Below are positions 45,823 through 54,697 of a stretch of 64,000 bases of DNA, in pieces. A model generated the notes under the pieces. The model was not told where the DNA came from. It was given only the letters and a program-made list of their open reading frames with translations, and made no database searches. How positions within the stretch are numbered: the stretch's first letter is position 1; each line of letters starts with the position of its first letter. The position numbers and the translations under genes were made by a program. This DNA comes from Chersky-840 sp050011815 (GTDB taxonomy: Bacteria > Actinomycetota > Acidimicrobiia > Acidimicrobiales > UBA8190), in the NCBI GenBank assembly GCA_050011815.1, contig JBEKIJ010000007.1:1-64000 (forward strand), given 5' to 3'.

Positions 45823-46884
45823 GTGGCAGTTGTCACGACTCGGCAGTTGCTGGAGGCCGGTATGCATTTCGGCCACCAGACCCGCCGGTGGAACCCGAAG
45901 ATGCGCCGGTTCATCCTGGGCGAGCGCAACGGGATCTACATCATCGACCTCAAGAAGACGCTCGAGGGTCTCGAAGAGGCCTACGGGTACGTGCGCGACC
46001 TGGTCGCCAACGGCGGCATCCTGCTCTTCGTCGGCACCAAGAAGCAGACCCAGGGCCCCATCGCCACCTATGCCGCCGCGTGCGGCATGCCCTATGTCAA
46101 CGAGCGGTGGCTGGGCGGGATGCTCACCAACTTCACCACCATCTCGTCTCGCGTGGGGAAGATGCGGGAGTACGAGGCCATGGAGCGGGCCGGTGACTTC
46201 GAGGGCATGCCCAAGAAGGAAGGACTGCGGTTCCGGCGAGAGCTGGAGAAGCTGCGCCGCAACCTGGGCGGCATCCGCGGGCTCGACCGGCTGCCCGACG
46301 CCGTCTTCGTGATCGACACGAAGAAGGAGCACATCGCCGTCACCGAGGCCAACAAGCTGGTGATGCCGATCGTGGCCGTCGTCGACACCAACTGCGATCC
46401 CGACGTGATCACCTACGTGATCCCGGGCAACGACGACGCCATCCGCTCGGGCGCTCTCATGTGCCGGGTCATGGCCGAGGCCGTCATCGAGGGACGATGG
46501 GTGGCCGAGCACCGGCCCAAGCCCCCCGCCCCTCCGGCAACGCCATCGACGTCGGGATCCCGGCGTCCCCCCCGCGGACCGAGGGCGCCGGTGGGATCCG
46601 ACACCCCCGAGCCTCCGCCGACCACCACCCCTGGTGCGCCCGACGACGCTGCCGGGACCGCCGCGGCCGAGACCACCACGGCCGAGACCCCTTCGCCTTC
46701 TGGTGCCACCGCTGCGGCCCCATCGGCTGCGGCCCCGACGCCCGACGCCCCGTCCGCTGCGGCTCCACCGGCTACGACCCCGCAGGCTGCGGCCCCGCCG
46801 GTCGAGACGCCGCCGGTCGAGCCCCCCACCCCTGGCGCCGCGACCGACGCCGCCGACTCCGCCCCACCCATCGACGAGAGCTGA
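45823..46884 (+). CDS. rpsB: Ribosomal protein uS2 with long C-terminal extension
   Basis: A 353-residue small-subunit protein. The S2 core ends near residue 230 (GRWVAEHRP); motifs LEAGMHFGHQTRRWNPKM, FVGTKKQTQ and LPDAVFVIDTKKEHIAV are present. The last 110 or so residues are a low-complexity Ala/Pro/Thr tail. GTG 45823 is preferred because GGGAGG lies 7 bases upstream; ATG 45808 would place that site inside the gene. rpsB-tsf-pyrH-frr is the conserved order. Confidence 0.94.
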   Translation: MAVVTTRQLLEAGMHFGHQTRRWNPKMRRFILGERNGIYIIDLKKTLEGLEEAYGYVRDLVANGGILLFVGTKKQTQGPIATYAAACGMPYVNERWLGGMLTNFTTISSRVGKMREYEAMERAGDFEGMPKKEGLRFRRELEKLRRNLGGIRGLDRLPDAVFVIDTKKEHIAVTEANKLVMPIVAVVDTNCDPDVITYVIPGNDDAIRSGALMCRVMAEAVIEGRWVAEHRPKPPAPPATPSTSGSRRPPRGPRAPVGSDTPEPPPTTTPGAPDDAAGTAAAETTTAETPSPSGATAAAPSAAAPTPDAPSAAAPPATTPQAAAPPVETPPVEPPTPGAATDAADSAPPIDES

Positions 46885-46887
46885 GCA

Positions 46888-47682
46888 ATGGCTGACTTCA
46901 CCGCCAAGGACGTCCAGACCCTGCGCCGGGCCACCGGCGCGGGCATGCTCGACAGCAAGCGCGCCCTCGAGGCGACCGGTGGCGACATGGACAAGGCCAA
47001 GACGTGGCTGCGCGAGCAGGGGCTCGCCGGGGCGGCCAAACGTTCGGATCGCGAAGCGACCCAGGGTGCGGTGGCGCTGGCGGTCTCCGGTCGCAACGCG
47101 TCGATCGTCGAGCTCCGGTGTGAGACCGACTTCGTGGCCAAGGCCGAGACCTTCGTCAACCTCACCGACGAGCTCGCCCAGCTCGTGGCGGAGAAAGGCG
47201 AGCAGGCCACCGCCGATCGGACCGAGGACATCGACGAGCTCAAGACCACGCTCAAGGAGAACATCTCGGTGGGCCAGGTCGTCCGATTCGAGATGGGCGA
47301 GGATTCGGTGGTGGGGACGTACCTCCACATGCAGTCCGGCCGGGGCGTGAACGCCGTCCTGGTGGAGATGCGGGGCGGCGGTGAGGAGCTGGCTCACGAC
47401 GTCGCGGTCCACGTGGCGTTCGCCCGTCCCTCGTATCTCCGTCGCGAGGACGTGCCCAAGGAAGAGGTCGAGGCCGAGCGCGCCGTCGTCGAGAACCTGT
47501 CGCGCAACGAGGGGAAGCCCGAGGCGGCGCTGCCCAAGATCGTCGACGGTCGGATGAACGGATGGTTCAAGGAGCGGTGCCTGCTCGAGCAGTCCTACGC
47601 CAAAGACGAGAAACGCACGATCGCCGACCTCGTCGGGAGTGCGGAGATCGTGCGGTTCGCCCAGGTCGTTGTCGGCGGCTGA
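46888..47682 (+). CDS. tsf: Elongation factor Ts
   Basis: A 264-residue nucleotide exchange factor for EF-Tu. N-terminal UBA-like domain LRRATGAGMLDSKRALEAT, then the conserved RCETDFVAK, and LLEQSYAKDEKRTIADLV near the end. ATG 3 bases after the rpsB stop. Confidence 0.95.
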   Translation: MADFTAKDVQTLRRATGAGMLDSKRALEATGGDMDKAKTWLREQGLAGAAKRSDREATQGAVALAVSGRNASIVELRCETDFVAKAETFVNLTDELAQLVAEKGEQATADRTEDIDELKTTLKENISVGQVVRFEMGEDSVVGTYLHMQSGRGVNAVLVEMRGGGEELAHDVAVHVAFARPSYLRREDVPKEEVEAERAVVENLSRNEGKPEAALPKIVDGRMNGWFKERCLLEQSYAKDEKRTIADLVGSAEIVRFAQVVVGG

Positions 47683-47710
47683 GGTCGCCGGGCGCGACGC
47701 GGTGGCGTCG

Positions 47711-48460
47711 ATGACATCCCCAGTAGCCGCGACCGAGCACGGCGTGCGAAAGCGCCGGGTCGTCTTGAAGATGTCGGGGGAAGCCCTGGCGTCATCGGCG
47801 TCCGACGAGACCATCGACGGGGGAGTGGTGGAGCGGTTCGCCCGGGAGGTCGCCGCGGCGCGCACCGAGCTCGACCTCGAGCTCGCCATCGTGGTGGGCG
47901 GTGGCAACATCTGGCGGGGGACCACCGGCGAGGCCCAAGGGCTCGATCGCACCACGTCGGACACGATGGGCATGCTGGCCACGGTCATCAACGCCCTCGC
48001 CCTGCAAGATGCCATCGAGCATCACGGCCAACCCACGCGGGTGCTGTCGGCCATCTCCATGGCCGAGGTGGCCGAGCCCTACATCCGGCGGCGGGCGGTG
48101 CGGCATCTCGAGAAGGGTCGAGTGGTGATCTTCGCGGCGGGAATGGGCAACCCCTATTTCACGACCGACACCTCGGCCGCGCTGCGTGCCGCCGAGATCG
48201 AGGCGGAGATCCTGTTGAAAGGGACGCACTCGGGGGTCGACGGGGTCTACAACGCCGATCCCAAGCTCGATCCCTCGGCTCGGCGCTACGACGAGCTCGC
48301 CTTCATGGACGTGGTCAACCAGGACCTGCGGGTCATGGACCTCACGGCGATCACCTTCTGCAAGGACAACCGCCTTCCCGTGCTGGTCTTCGACCTGATG
48401 GCGCCTGGCAACCTGCATCGTGCGCTGGCCGGCGAGGAGATCGGTACGCTGATCCGGTGA
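47711..48460 (+). CDS. pyrH: UMP kinase
   Basis: A 249-residue amino-acid-kinase-fold enzyme making UDP from UMP. Motifs: VVLKMSGEAL, VGGGNIWRGT, TVINALALQDAIE, FTTDTSAALRA, and GVYNADPKLDP. Start ATG 47711; an in-frame GTG at 47702 is possible. Stop overlaps frr (GTGA). Bacterial UMP kinase is usually inhibited by UTP and activated by GTP. Confidence 0.95.
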   Translation: MTSPVAATEHGVRKRRVVLKMSGEALASSASDETIDGGVVERFAREVAAARTELDLELAIVVGGGNIWRGTTGEAQGLDRTTSDTMGMLATVINALALQDAIEHHGQPTRVLSAISMAEVAEPYIRRRAVRHLEKGRVVIFAAGMGNPYFTTDTSAALRAAEIEAEILLKGTHSGVDGVYNADPKLDPSARRYDELAFMDVVNQDLRVMDLTAITFCKDNRLPVLVFDLMAPGNLHRALAGEEIGTLIR

Positions 48461-49029
48461 TGGACGACGAGCTCTCCGGAGTGGTGCTCAGCGACACCCG
48501 TGAGCGCATGGAGAAGGCCGTCGGCCACACCCAGGCGGACTTCGGCGGCGTCCGGACCGGGCGGGCGACCTCGGGCCTCGTCGAGCATCTCAAGGTGGAC
48601 GTCTACGGGGTGGAGGCGGAGCTCCGGACCATCGCCGGTCTGAGCGTCCCCGAGGCGCGGCTGCTGGTCATCTCGCCCTACGACAAGTCCACCCTGGCGA
48701 GCATCGAGAAGGCCATCCAGGCCTCGGACCTCGGCATCACGCCGTCCAACGACGGGGCCGTGATCCGGTTGGCCTTTCCGCCGCTCACCGAGGAGCGGCG
48801 CAAGGACCTCGTGAAGGTGGTGCGGCACAAGGCGGAGGAAGGTCGGGTGGCGGTGCGCAACCTGCGGCGTACAGCCCGGCACGAGCTCGAGGGGCTCGAG
48901 CGCGACGGCGACATGTCATCGGACGAGCTCGAGCGGGTGGAGAAGGAGCTCGACAAGCTCACCCAGGAGATGGTGGCCGCAATCGACAAGCTGCTGGCCC
49001 ACAAAGAGCAGGAGCTCCTCGAGATCTAG
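48457..49029 (+). CDS. frr: Ribosome recycling factor
   Basis: A 190-residue protein that, with EF-G, splits the post-termination ribosome. It has VRTGRATSGLVEHLKVDVYG, DKSTLASIEKAIQASDLGI, and TEERRKDLVKVVRHKAEEG followed by VAVRNLRR. It starts at GTG 48457 in the pyrH stop, or at ATG 48460. Confidence 0.96.
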   Translation: MMDDELSGVVLSDTRERMEKAVGHTQADFGGVRTGRATSGLVEHLKVDVYGVEAELRTIAGLSVPEARLLVISPYDKSTLASIEKAIQASDLGITPSNDGAVIRLAFPPLTEERRKDLVKVVRHKAEEGRVAVRNLRRTARHELEGLERDGDMSSDELERVEKELDKLTQEMVAAIDKLLAHKEQELLEI

Positions 49030-49069
49030 GGGTGCCGGCCCGGGGATCCCCGGCCGGTGGGGAGGCGAC

Positions 49070-50824
49070 GTGGACGATCGAGACGAATACGAGCCGGAGG
49101 CGGGGGCTCCCATAGAGCCGGTCACCGAGCGCGTGCGGATCATCGGCGCCCAGCCCGCGGGAGCGCTGGCGGGCCCGGGGTCGACCGATGACGAGCCCGG
49201 GTCGAGCGAGGCGGCGCCCACCGACGAGCCGGCGGTCTATGCCCCTGACCCCGTGGAGGGGCCGAGCGCCCCCACCTTCGACCTCTTCGGCGACGAGCCC
49301 GAGCCGGAGTCCCTCGTCGAGGAGCCCGACCACGTGGTGACCCATCCCGAAGAGGCGGGTCGGGCCGCGCCCTCGGGGCGCAACGGTGGCGACCCCCTGG
49401 AGCCGGGCACCGACGTCCTGCGCATCTCGGAGCCCACCGCCGTCGTCCCCGACATGCCGCACTGGACCGACCCGCCCACCGGGCAGGTTCCCGCCGTGCT
49501 CGACCGGCGCAGCGACGAGGACGCCACCGAGGCCCAGTGGTCCGCGGCGGGGGACACGGGCCCCGCCTGGCGCGAGCACAGTCACGAATGGGACGACAGC
49601 ACCTTCGACCCCTCGCTCCTCGCCGACGACGAGACGCGGGTCGGCGCCCTGGAGGAGACCCCGGTCGAAGAGCGCCGGCCCTGGGAGTTCGACGATCTCA
49701 GCGCGGCATCGGCCGACGAGGACAAAGTCGAGGCCGAGCTCGATGCGGGCGGCGTCGGCGCGGGGTGGTGGGGCGAGGACGATGAGGTCGACGACGAGCC
49801 CGCCGCCGACGACCGGCCCGCGGTGACCACCGCCTCCGCCGCGGCGCACGACAGCCCCGGGCCCGACGTGGCCGAGCGGGGGGTGGCCTCGATCAGCTCC
49901 TCTCCGCTGCGGGTCCCGCGCGAGCCGGCCGGTTCGTCGTCGTCTCCCCGAGGGCCCGCCGCCATGCGCCGCACCCTCATCCCGCCCCGGAGCACGGATG
50001 GCGCCACCGGTCGGAACCTTCCCGTGGCCATCGCCACCGGGGTCGTCATCGTCGCGGTGGCGCTGGCCTGCTTCAAGCTCGGCACGGTGTGGACACTGGC
50101 CCTCGCCACCATCGTGGTGGTGCTGTCGGTGGCGGAGTGCTACGCGGCGCTGCGCCGGGGTGGCCGGCGGCCCGCCACGTTGCTGGGCCTGGTGGCCACG
50201 GTTGCCATCATGGTGTCGGCCTACGCCAAGGGGCTCCCGGCCCTGCCGCTCGTCCTCGTGCTCGTGGTGATCACCGCCATGGTGTGGCACCTGGTCGGGG
50301 TGGAGCGGGGGTCGACCGTCGAGGGTGTGGCGAGCACGTTGCTCGGCTTCGTGTGGGTCGGGTTCCTGGGCTCGTTCGCCGCGCTCCTGCTCGCCCCGGG
50401 CGAGTTCCCCCACCGCCACGGGATCGCCTTCTTCCTGGGGGCGATCGTGGCGACCATCGGCGCCGATGTGGGCGCCCTGGCCATCGGCAGCTGGTTGGGA
50501 CGCCATCATCTGGCGCCCAAGGTGAGCCCCAACAAGACCTGGGAGGGCCTCATCGGCGGAGCCGTCGTGGCCATCGCCCTCTCGGCCGCCGTCACCGGGC
50601 AGGTCCATCCCTGGACCGTGCCGAAGGCCGCCCTGCTCGGCCTGGTGGTGGCGGTGGTGGCCCCGATCGGAGACCTGTGCGAGTCGCTCATCAAGCGAGA
50701 TCTCGGGCTCAAGGACATGGGGTCGATCCTGCCGGGCCACGGGGGTGTGCTCGACCGCGTGGATGCCCTGCTCTTCGTCCTCCCGACCACGTTCTACCTC
50801 GTCCGAGTGCTCAACCTCGGGTGA
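49070..50824 (+). CDS. cdsA: Phosphatidate cytidylyltransferase with acidic N-terminal extension
   Basis: A 584-residue membrane enzyme that makes CDP-diacylglycerol from phosphatidate and CTP. The C-terminal 265 residues hold about eight membrane helices and the family signature: KVSPNKTWEG, then VVAPIGDLCESLIKRDLGLK followed by DMGSILPGHGGVLDRVDALL. The first 300 or so residues are acidic, low-complexity (Asp/Glu/Pro) and probably disordered and cytoplasmic; most CdsA proteins have none of this. GTG with GGGGAGG upstream supports the long start. It precedes dxr, as in many bacteria. Confidence 0.9.
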   Translation: MDDRDEYEPEAGAPIEPVTERVRIIGAQPAGALAGPGSTDDEPGSSEAAPTDEPAVYAPDPVEGPSAPTFDLFGDEPEPESLVEEPDHVVTHPEEAGRAAPSGRNGGDPLEPGTDVLRISEPTAVVPDMPHWTDPPTGQVPAVLDRRSDEDATEAQWSAAGDTGPAWREHSHEWDDSTFDPSLLADDETRVGALEETPVEERRPWEFDDLSAASADEDKVEAELDAGGVGAGWWGEDDEVDDEPAADDRPAVTTASAAAHDSPGPDVAERGVASISSSPLRVPREPAGSSSSPRGPAAMRRTLIPPRSTDGATGRNLPVAIATGVVIVAVALACFKLGTVWTLALATIVVVLSVAECYAALRRGGRRPATLLGLVATVAIMVSAYAKGLPALPLVLVLVVITAMVWHLVGVERGSTVEGVASTLLGFVWVGFLGSFAALLLAPGEFPHRHGIAFFLGAIVATIGADVGALAIGSWLGRHHLAPKVSPNKTWEGLIGGAVVAIALSAAVTGQVHPWTVPKAALLGLVVAVVAPIGDLCESLIKRDLGLKDMGSILPGHGGVLDRVDALLFVLPTTFYLVRVLNLG

Positions 50825-50894
50825 GCGACGGAGGCGGACGGCGAGACCGGACATGGGCCCGACGACGCGCCCTCGGGCGCCTCGGAACCAGGCC

Positions 50895-52052
50895 GTGAGG
50901 GTCAGCCTGGTCGGGTCGACGGGGTCGATCGGCACCCAGGCGGTCGAGGTGATGACGACCGAGCCCGACCGCTTCACCGCCGTGGGGCTGGCCACGTGGC
51001 GGTCGGTCGACCTGCTCGGCGCCCAGGCGCAGGCGCTGCGGCCCGAGGTCGTGGCCATCGGCGATGCCTCGCTGGCCTCGGCGCTGGCCGCCGCGGTGCC
51101 CAAGGGGACCGAGGTGCTGACCGGGCTCGAGGGTCTCGCCGCCGTGGCCCGACTGGGCGAGGTGGTGCTCAACGCCGTGGTGGGGTTCGCAGGGCTGCCC
51201 GTGACCCTGGCCGCCCTCCAGGCGGGGCGCCGGCTGGCCCTCGCCAACAAGGAGTCCCTCATCGCCGGGGGCCCCGTGGTGGCCCGGGCCAAGGGGACCC
51301 CGGGCGCCGAGATCGTCCCCGTGGACTCCGAACACTGCGCGCTTCACCAGTGCCTGCGGGCGGGGGCCGGGCCCGAGGAGGTGGCCCGACTGGTGCTCAC
51401 GGCGAGCGGCGGCCCCTTCCGGGGACGCACCCTCGAGGAGCTGACGGGGGTCGAGGTGGCAGACGCCCTGGCCCATCCGACCTGGAAGATGGGGCCGAAG
51501 ATCACGGTGGACTCCTCCACCCTCATGAACAAAGGCCTCGAGGTGATCGAGGCCCACGAGCTGTTCGACGTGGAATATGACCGGATCGCGGTCATTATTC
51601 ACCCCCAGTCGGTCGTACACTCGATGGTGGAGTTCATTGACGGATCGACGGTGGCCCAACTCTCCCAACCAGACATGCGACTACCCATCGGGTACGCGCT
51701 CGGCTACCCCCGTCGCCTCGGGCACCCCTATGGAGCCATCGACTGGTCCTCGCTCGGACGCCTCGACTTCGAGCCCCCCGACCGCGAGGTCTTCGCCTGT
51801 CTCGCCCTGGCCGAAGAGGCCGGCCGGGCCGGGGGTCTGGCCCCGGCGTGGCTCAACGCGGGGAACGAGGTAGGGGTGGCCGCCTTCCTGGCCGGTCGGA
51901 TCGGGTGGGGATCGATCGCCGAGGTGGTGGCCGACACCCTGTCGTCGTGCGACGGGGCCGAGGCGACCGACGCCGAGGACGTCTTCGAAGCGGACCGGCG
52001 CGCCCGGGAACGTGCCGAGCGCGCCGTGCGCCACCGGGAGCAGGCCGCGTGA
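50895..52052 (+). CDS. dxr: 1-deoxy-D-xylulose-5-phosphate reductoisomerase
   Basis: Second step of the MEP isoprenoid pathway (DXP to MEP with NADPH). Motifs: LVGSTGSIGTQ (NADPH), ALANKESLIAGG, PVDSEHCALHQCL, and ITVDSSTLMNKGLEVIEAHELF. GTG 50895 begins right at the Rossmann strand; ATG 50853 would add 14 residues and is a real alternative. The rseP GTG overlaps its stop. Confidence 0.95.
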   Translation: MRVSLVGSTGSIGTQAVEVMTTEPDRFTAVGLATWRSVDLLGAQAQALRPEVVAIGDASLASALAAAVPKGTEVLTGLEGLAAVARLGEVVLNAVVGFAGLPVTLAALQAGRRLALANKESLIAGGPVVARAKGTPGAEIVPVDSEHCALHQCLRAGAGPEEVARLVLTASGGPFRGRTLEELTGVEVADALAHPTWKMGPKITVDSSTLMNKGLEVIEAHELFDVEYDRIAVIIHPQSVVHSMVEFIDGSTVAQLSQPDMRLPIGYALGYPRRLGHPYGAIDWSSLGRLDFEPPDREVFACLALAEEAGRAGGLAPAWLNAGNEVGVAAFLAGRIGWGSIAEVVADTLSSCDGAEATDAEDVFEADRRARERAERAVRHREQAA

Positions 52053-53344
52053 GCCAGGTCGTGACCGGCCCGGGCCACGACGTGCCCGAGCAGCCCGCCC
52101 CGCCCCGCCGCGCCCCGGCCGAGCCCCGCGCCGAACAGCGCGCCGCGCTGGCCCGCCTCTTGGCCGTCGTGGTGGCCGTGATCCTCGCCGCGGTCGTGAC
52201 CCACACCACGTCGGTCCTCATCGTCGTGGTGGCGCTCGTGATCATGATCATGTTGCACGAGCTCGGGCACCTTCTCACCGCCAAGTGGGGCCGCATGAAG
52301 GTGACGGAGTACTTCCTCGGGTTCGGGCCCCGGCTGTGGTCGATCCGGCGGGGGGAGACCGAGTACGGCATCAAGGCCATCCCGGCGGGCGGCTACGTGA
52401 AGATCATCGGGATGACCTCCATGGAGGAGGTCGACCCCGCCGACGAACCCCGCGCCTACCGCCAGCGGCCCTTCCACAACCGGCTCATCGTGGCCGTGGC
52501 CGGATCGGCCATGCACGGGGTGATGGCCTTCGTGCTGCTGTGGGGCATGTTCGTCTTCATCGGGGCCGAGCAGACCAACGCCGTGGCCGTCAGCGGGTTC
52601 GCGCCCCTCGCCCACAAGGTCGACCCGGCCCGTGCCGCCGGACTGCGGTCGGGCGACGTGGTGGTCCGCGCCGACGGCGCCGCGGTGCACTCCGCGGACG
52701 ACCTCCAGAACGTCATCGAGCATCGAGCCGGGCAGCCGGTCACGCTGGTGGTGGAGCGGGCCGGGCGCGACCTGACCGTGGTGGTGACCCCGCACGCCGA
52801 TGCCACCCTCTCGGGGGCCAACGGCCGCATCGGGGTCATCATCGGGCCGCCCACCGTCCGCAGCGGACCGATCGAATCGGTGGGCAAGGCGGGCGAGCTC
52901 TTCGGGCAACTGGTGACGAGCTCGTTCGCCGGGATGGGCCAGGTGTTCTCGGCCAGCGGGATCAAGAGCTACATCCACGACCTCACCAGCGCCAAGGCCG
53001 CCTCGCAGGCGGCCAAGACCGGTGACCGTCCCGCGTCGATCTACGGCGCGGCACGCCTGGCCGTCCAGGGCGCCCAGGCCGGGCCCACGCAGCTCATCTA
53101 CGTGCTCGCCATCATCATCATCTTCGTGGGGATCCTCAACCTGTTCCCCATGCTCCCCCTCGACGGGGGCCACGTGGTCATCGCGGTGTACGAGCGGATC
53201 CGCAGTCGACGGGGCCGCCCGTACCACGCCGACGTCACCAAGCTCACCCCCGTCGTGTGGGCCTTCGTCTTGTTGCTGGGCTTCATCGTGGTGTCGTCGC
53301 TGTACCTCGACATCACCCATCCGGTGCACAACCCGTTCCAGTAG
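52049..53344 (+). CDS. rseP: Site-2 intramembrane zinc metalloprotease RseP
   Basis: A 431-residue membrane protease that cleaves anti-sigma factors or signal remnants within the membrane. Zinc site: H70-E71-x2-H74 (HELGH) in a membrane helix, and the LDGGH motif in the last quarter. One PDZ domain sits at about 190-265 (RAAGLRSGDVVVRADG). A 35-residue Pro-rich tail precedes the first helix. It overlaps dxr by 4 bases and precedes ispG, a common arrangement. Confidence 0.93.
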   Translation: MSQVVTGPGHDVPEQPAPPRRAPAEPRAEQRAALARLLAVVVAVILAAVVTHTTSVLIVVVALVIMIMLHELGHLLTAKWGRMKVTEYFLGFGPRLWSIRRGETEYGIKAIPAGGYVKIIGMTSMEEVDPADEPRAYRQRPFHNRLIVAVAGSAMHGVMAFVLLWGMFVFIGAEQTNAVAVSGFAPLAHKVDPARAAGLRSGDVVVRADGAAVHSADDLQNVIEHRAGQPVTLVVERAGRDLTVVVTPHADATLSGANGRIGVIIGPPTVRSGPIESVGKAGELFGQLVTSSFAGMGQVFSASGIKSYIHDLTSAKAASQAAKTGDRPASIYGAARLAVQGAQAGPTQLIYVLAIIIIFVGILNLFPMLPLDGGHVVIAVYERIRSRRGRPYHADVTKLTPVVWAFVLLLGFIVVSSLYLDITHPVHNPFQ

Positions 53345-53420
53345 GCACCGCGTCACAAGGACCCGCCTGCACGCGACGCACTCCGACGGGCCCCGATCAA
53401 GGAGAAAGGGAGTCGTCGTG

Positions 53421-54674
53421 ATGGCCCGTTCCACACCCCTCGCCGCGCAGCGCCGAGAGACCCGCCAGATCCACGTCGGGCCCGTCGCCGTGGGCGGGGG
53501 GGCACCGATCTCGGTGCAGTCGATGACGACCACGAAGACCGCCGACGTCGAGGGCACGCTGGCCCAGATCTACGCGCTGGCATCGGCGGGGGCAGACATC
53601 GTCCGCTGCACCTGCAACGAGAAGGAGGCGGCCGAGGGCCTGGCCCACATCGTGCCGCGATCGCCGGTTCCCATCATCGCCGACATCCATTTCCATCACG
53701 AGATGGCCCTCGCCGCCTTGGAGGCGGGCGTCCAGGGCCTTCGTCTCAACCCCGGGAACCTGCGCAAGGAGGCCGAGATCAAGCAGGTGGCCCAAGAGGC
53801 CAAAGATCGGGGCGTGCCCATCCGCATCGGCGTCAACGCCGGGTCGCTGCACCCCGACCTCTACCGGCGCTACGGGGGGGCCACCCCCGAGGCGCTCGTC
53901 GAGTCGGCGAGAATGGAGCTGGCCTATTTCGCCGAGGTCGACTTCGACGACGTGAAGATCTCGGTCAAGGCCTCCTCGGTCCCGCTCATGATCGAGTCGT
54001 ACCGCTTGGCGTCGGAGACCTTCGACTATCCCCTGCACCTCGGGGTGACCGAGGCCGGTCCTCCGCCGGCCGGGCTCGTGAAGGGCACCGCCGGCATCGG
54101 CACACTGCTCGCCGAGGGCATCGGCGACACCATCCGGTACTCGCTCACCGCCGACCCCGTCGAGGAGGTGAGGGCGGGGCGGCAACTGCTCGAAGCCATG
54201 GGGCTCCGGGAGCGCAAGTCCGTGGACCTCATCGCCTGTCCCTCGTGTGGACGGGCCGAGATCGACGTGATCGGGGTGGCCCGTGCCGCCCAGGAAGCCC
54301 TGGAGTCGCGCCAGCTGCCCATCCAGGTGGCGGTCATGGGGTGCGTGGTGAACGGTCCGGGCGAGGCGCGCGAAGCGGACCTGGGCATCGCCGCAGGCCG
54401 TCGTCGCGGCCATCTCTTCATCAAGGGCAAGATCGTCCGCGTCGTGCCCGAGGACGAGATGGTGGCGGCTCTGGTGGAAGAAGCCGAGAAGCTCGTGGCT
54501 GAAGGGATCGACGCCCGCCTGGCCGCGGCCGACGCCGGGGCCGAGGCCGAGGCCGAAGCCGACCGCCGCATGCTCATCGAGGCCCAGGGCGATGACGCCA
54601 ACCACGCCGCCCAGAAGGTCGAGCTCATCCGCAAGACCATCGACGACGAGCACGAGAAGCCCGGACCGTCGTAG
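53421..54674 (+). CDS. ispG: (E)-4-hydroxy-3-methylbut-2-enyl-diphosphate synthase
   Basis: Penultimate MEP-pathway enzyme, a [4Fe-4S] protein of 417 residues. N-terminal TIM barrel with ISVQSMTTTKTADVEGT and IADIHFHHEMA; cluster ligands are the two Cys of CPSCGR and that of VMGCVVNGPGE. The C-terminal 40 residues are Ala/Glu-rich beyond the usual end. ATG 53421 is chosen because AAGGGAG lies 8 bases upstream. Confidence 0.95.
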   Translation: MARSTPLAAQRRETRQIHVGPVAVGGGAPISVQSMTTTKTADVEGTLAQIYALASAGADIVRCTCNEKEAAEGLAHIVPRSPVPIIADIHFHHEMALAALEAGVQGLRLNPGNLRKEAEIKQVAQEAKDRGVPIRIGVNAGSLHPDLYRRYGGATPEALVESARMELAYFAEVDFDDVKISVKASSVPLMIESYRLASETFDYPLHLGVTEAGPPPAGLVKGTAGIGTLLAEGIGDTIRYSLTADPVEEVRAGRQLLEAMGLRERKSVDLIACPSCGRAEIDVIGVARAAQEALESRQLPIQVAVMGCVVNGPGEAREADLGIAAGRRRGHLFIKGKIVRVVPEDEMVAALVEEAEKLVAEGIDARLAAADAGAEAEAEADRRMLIEAQGDDANHAAQKVELIRKTIDDEHEKPGPS

Positions 54675-54697
54675 GGCCCCGCCCGAGTGAGCGCGCG

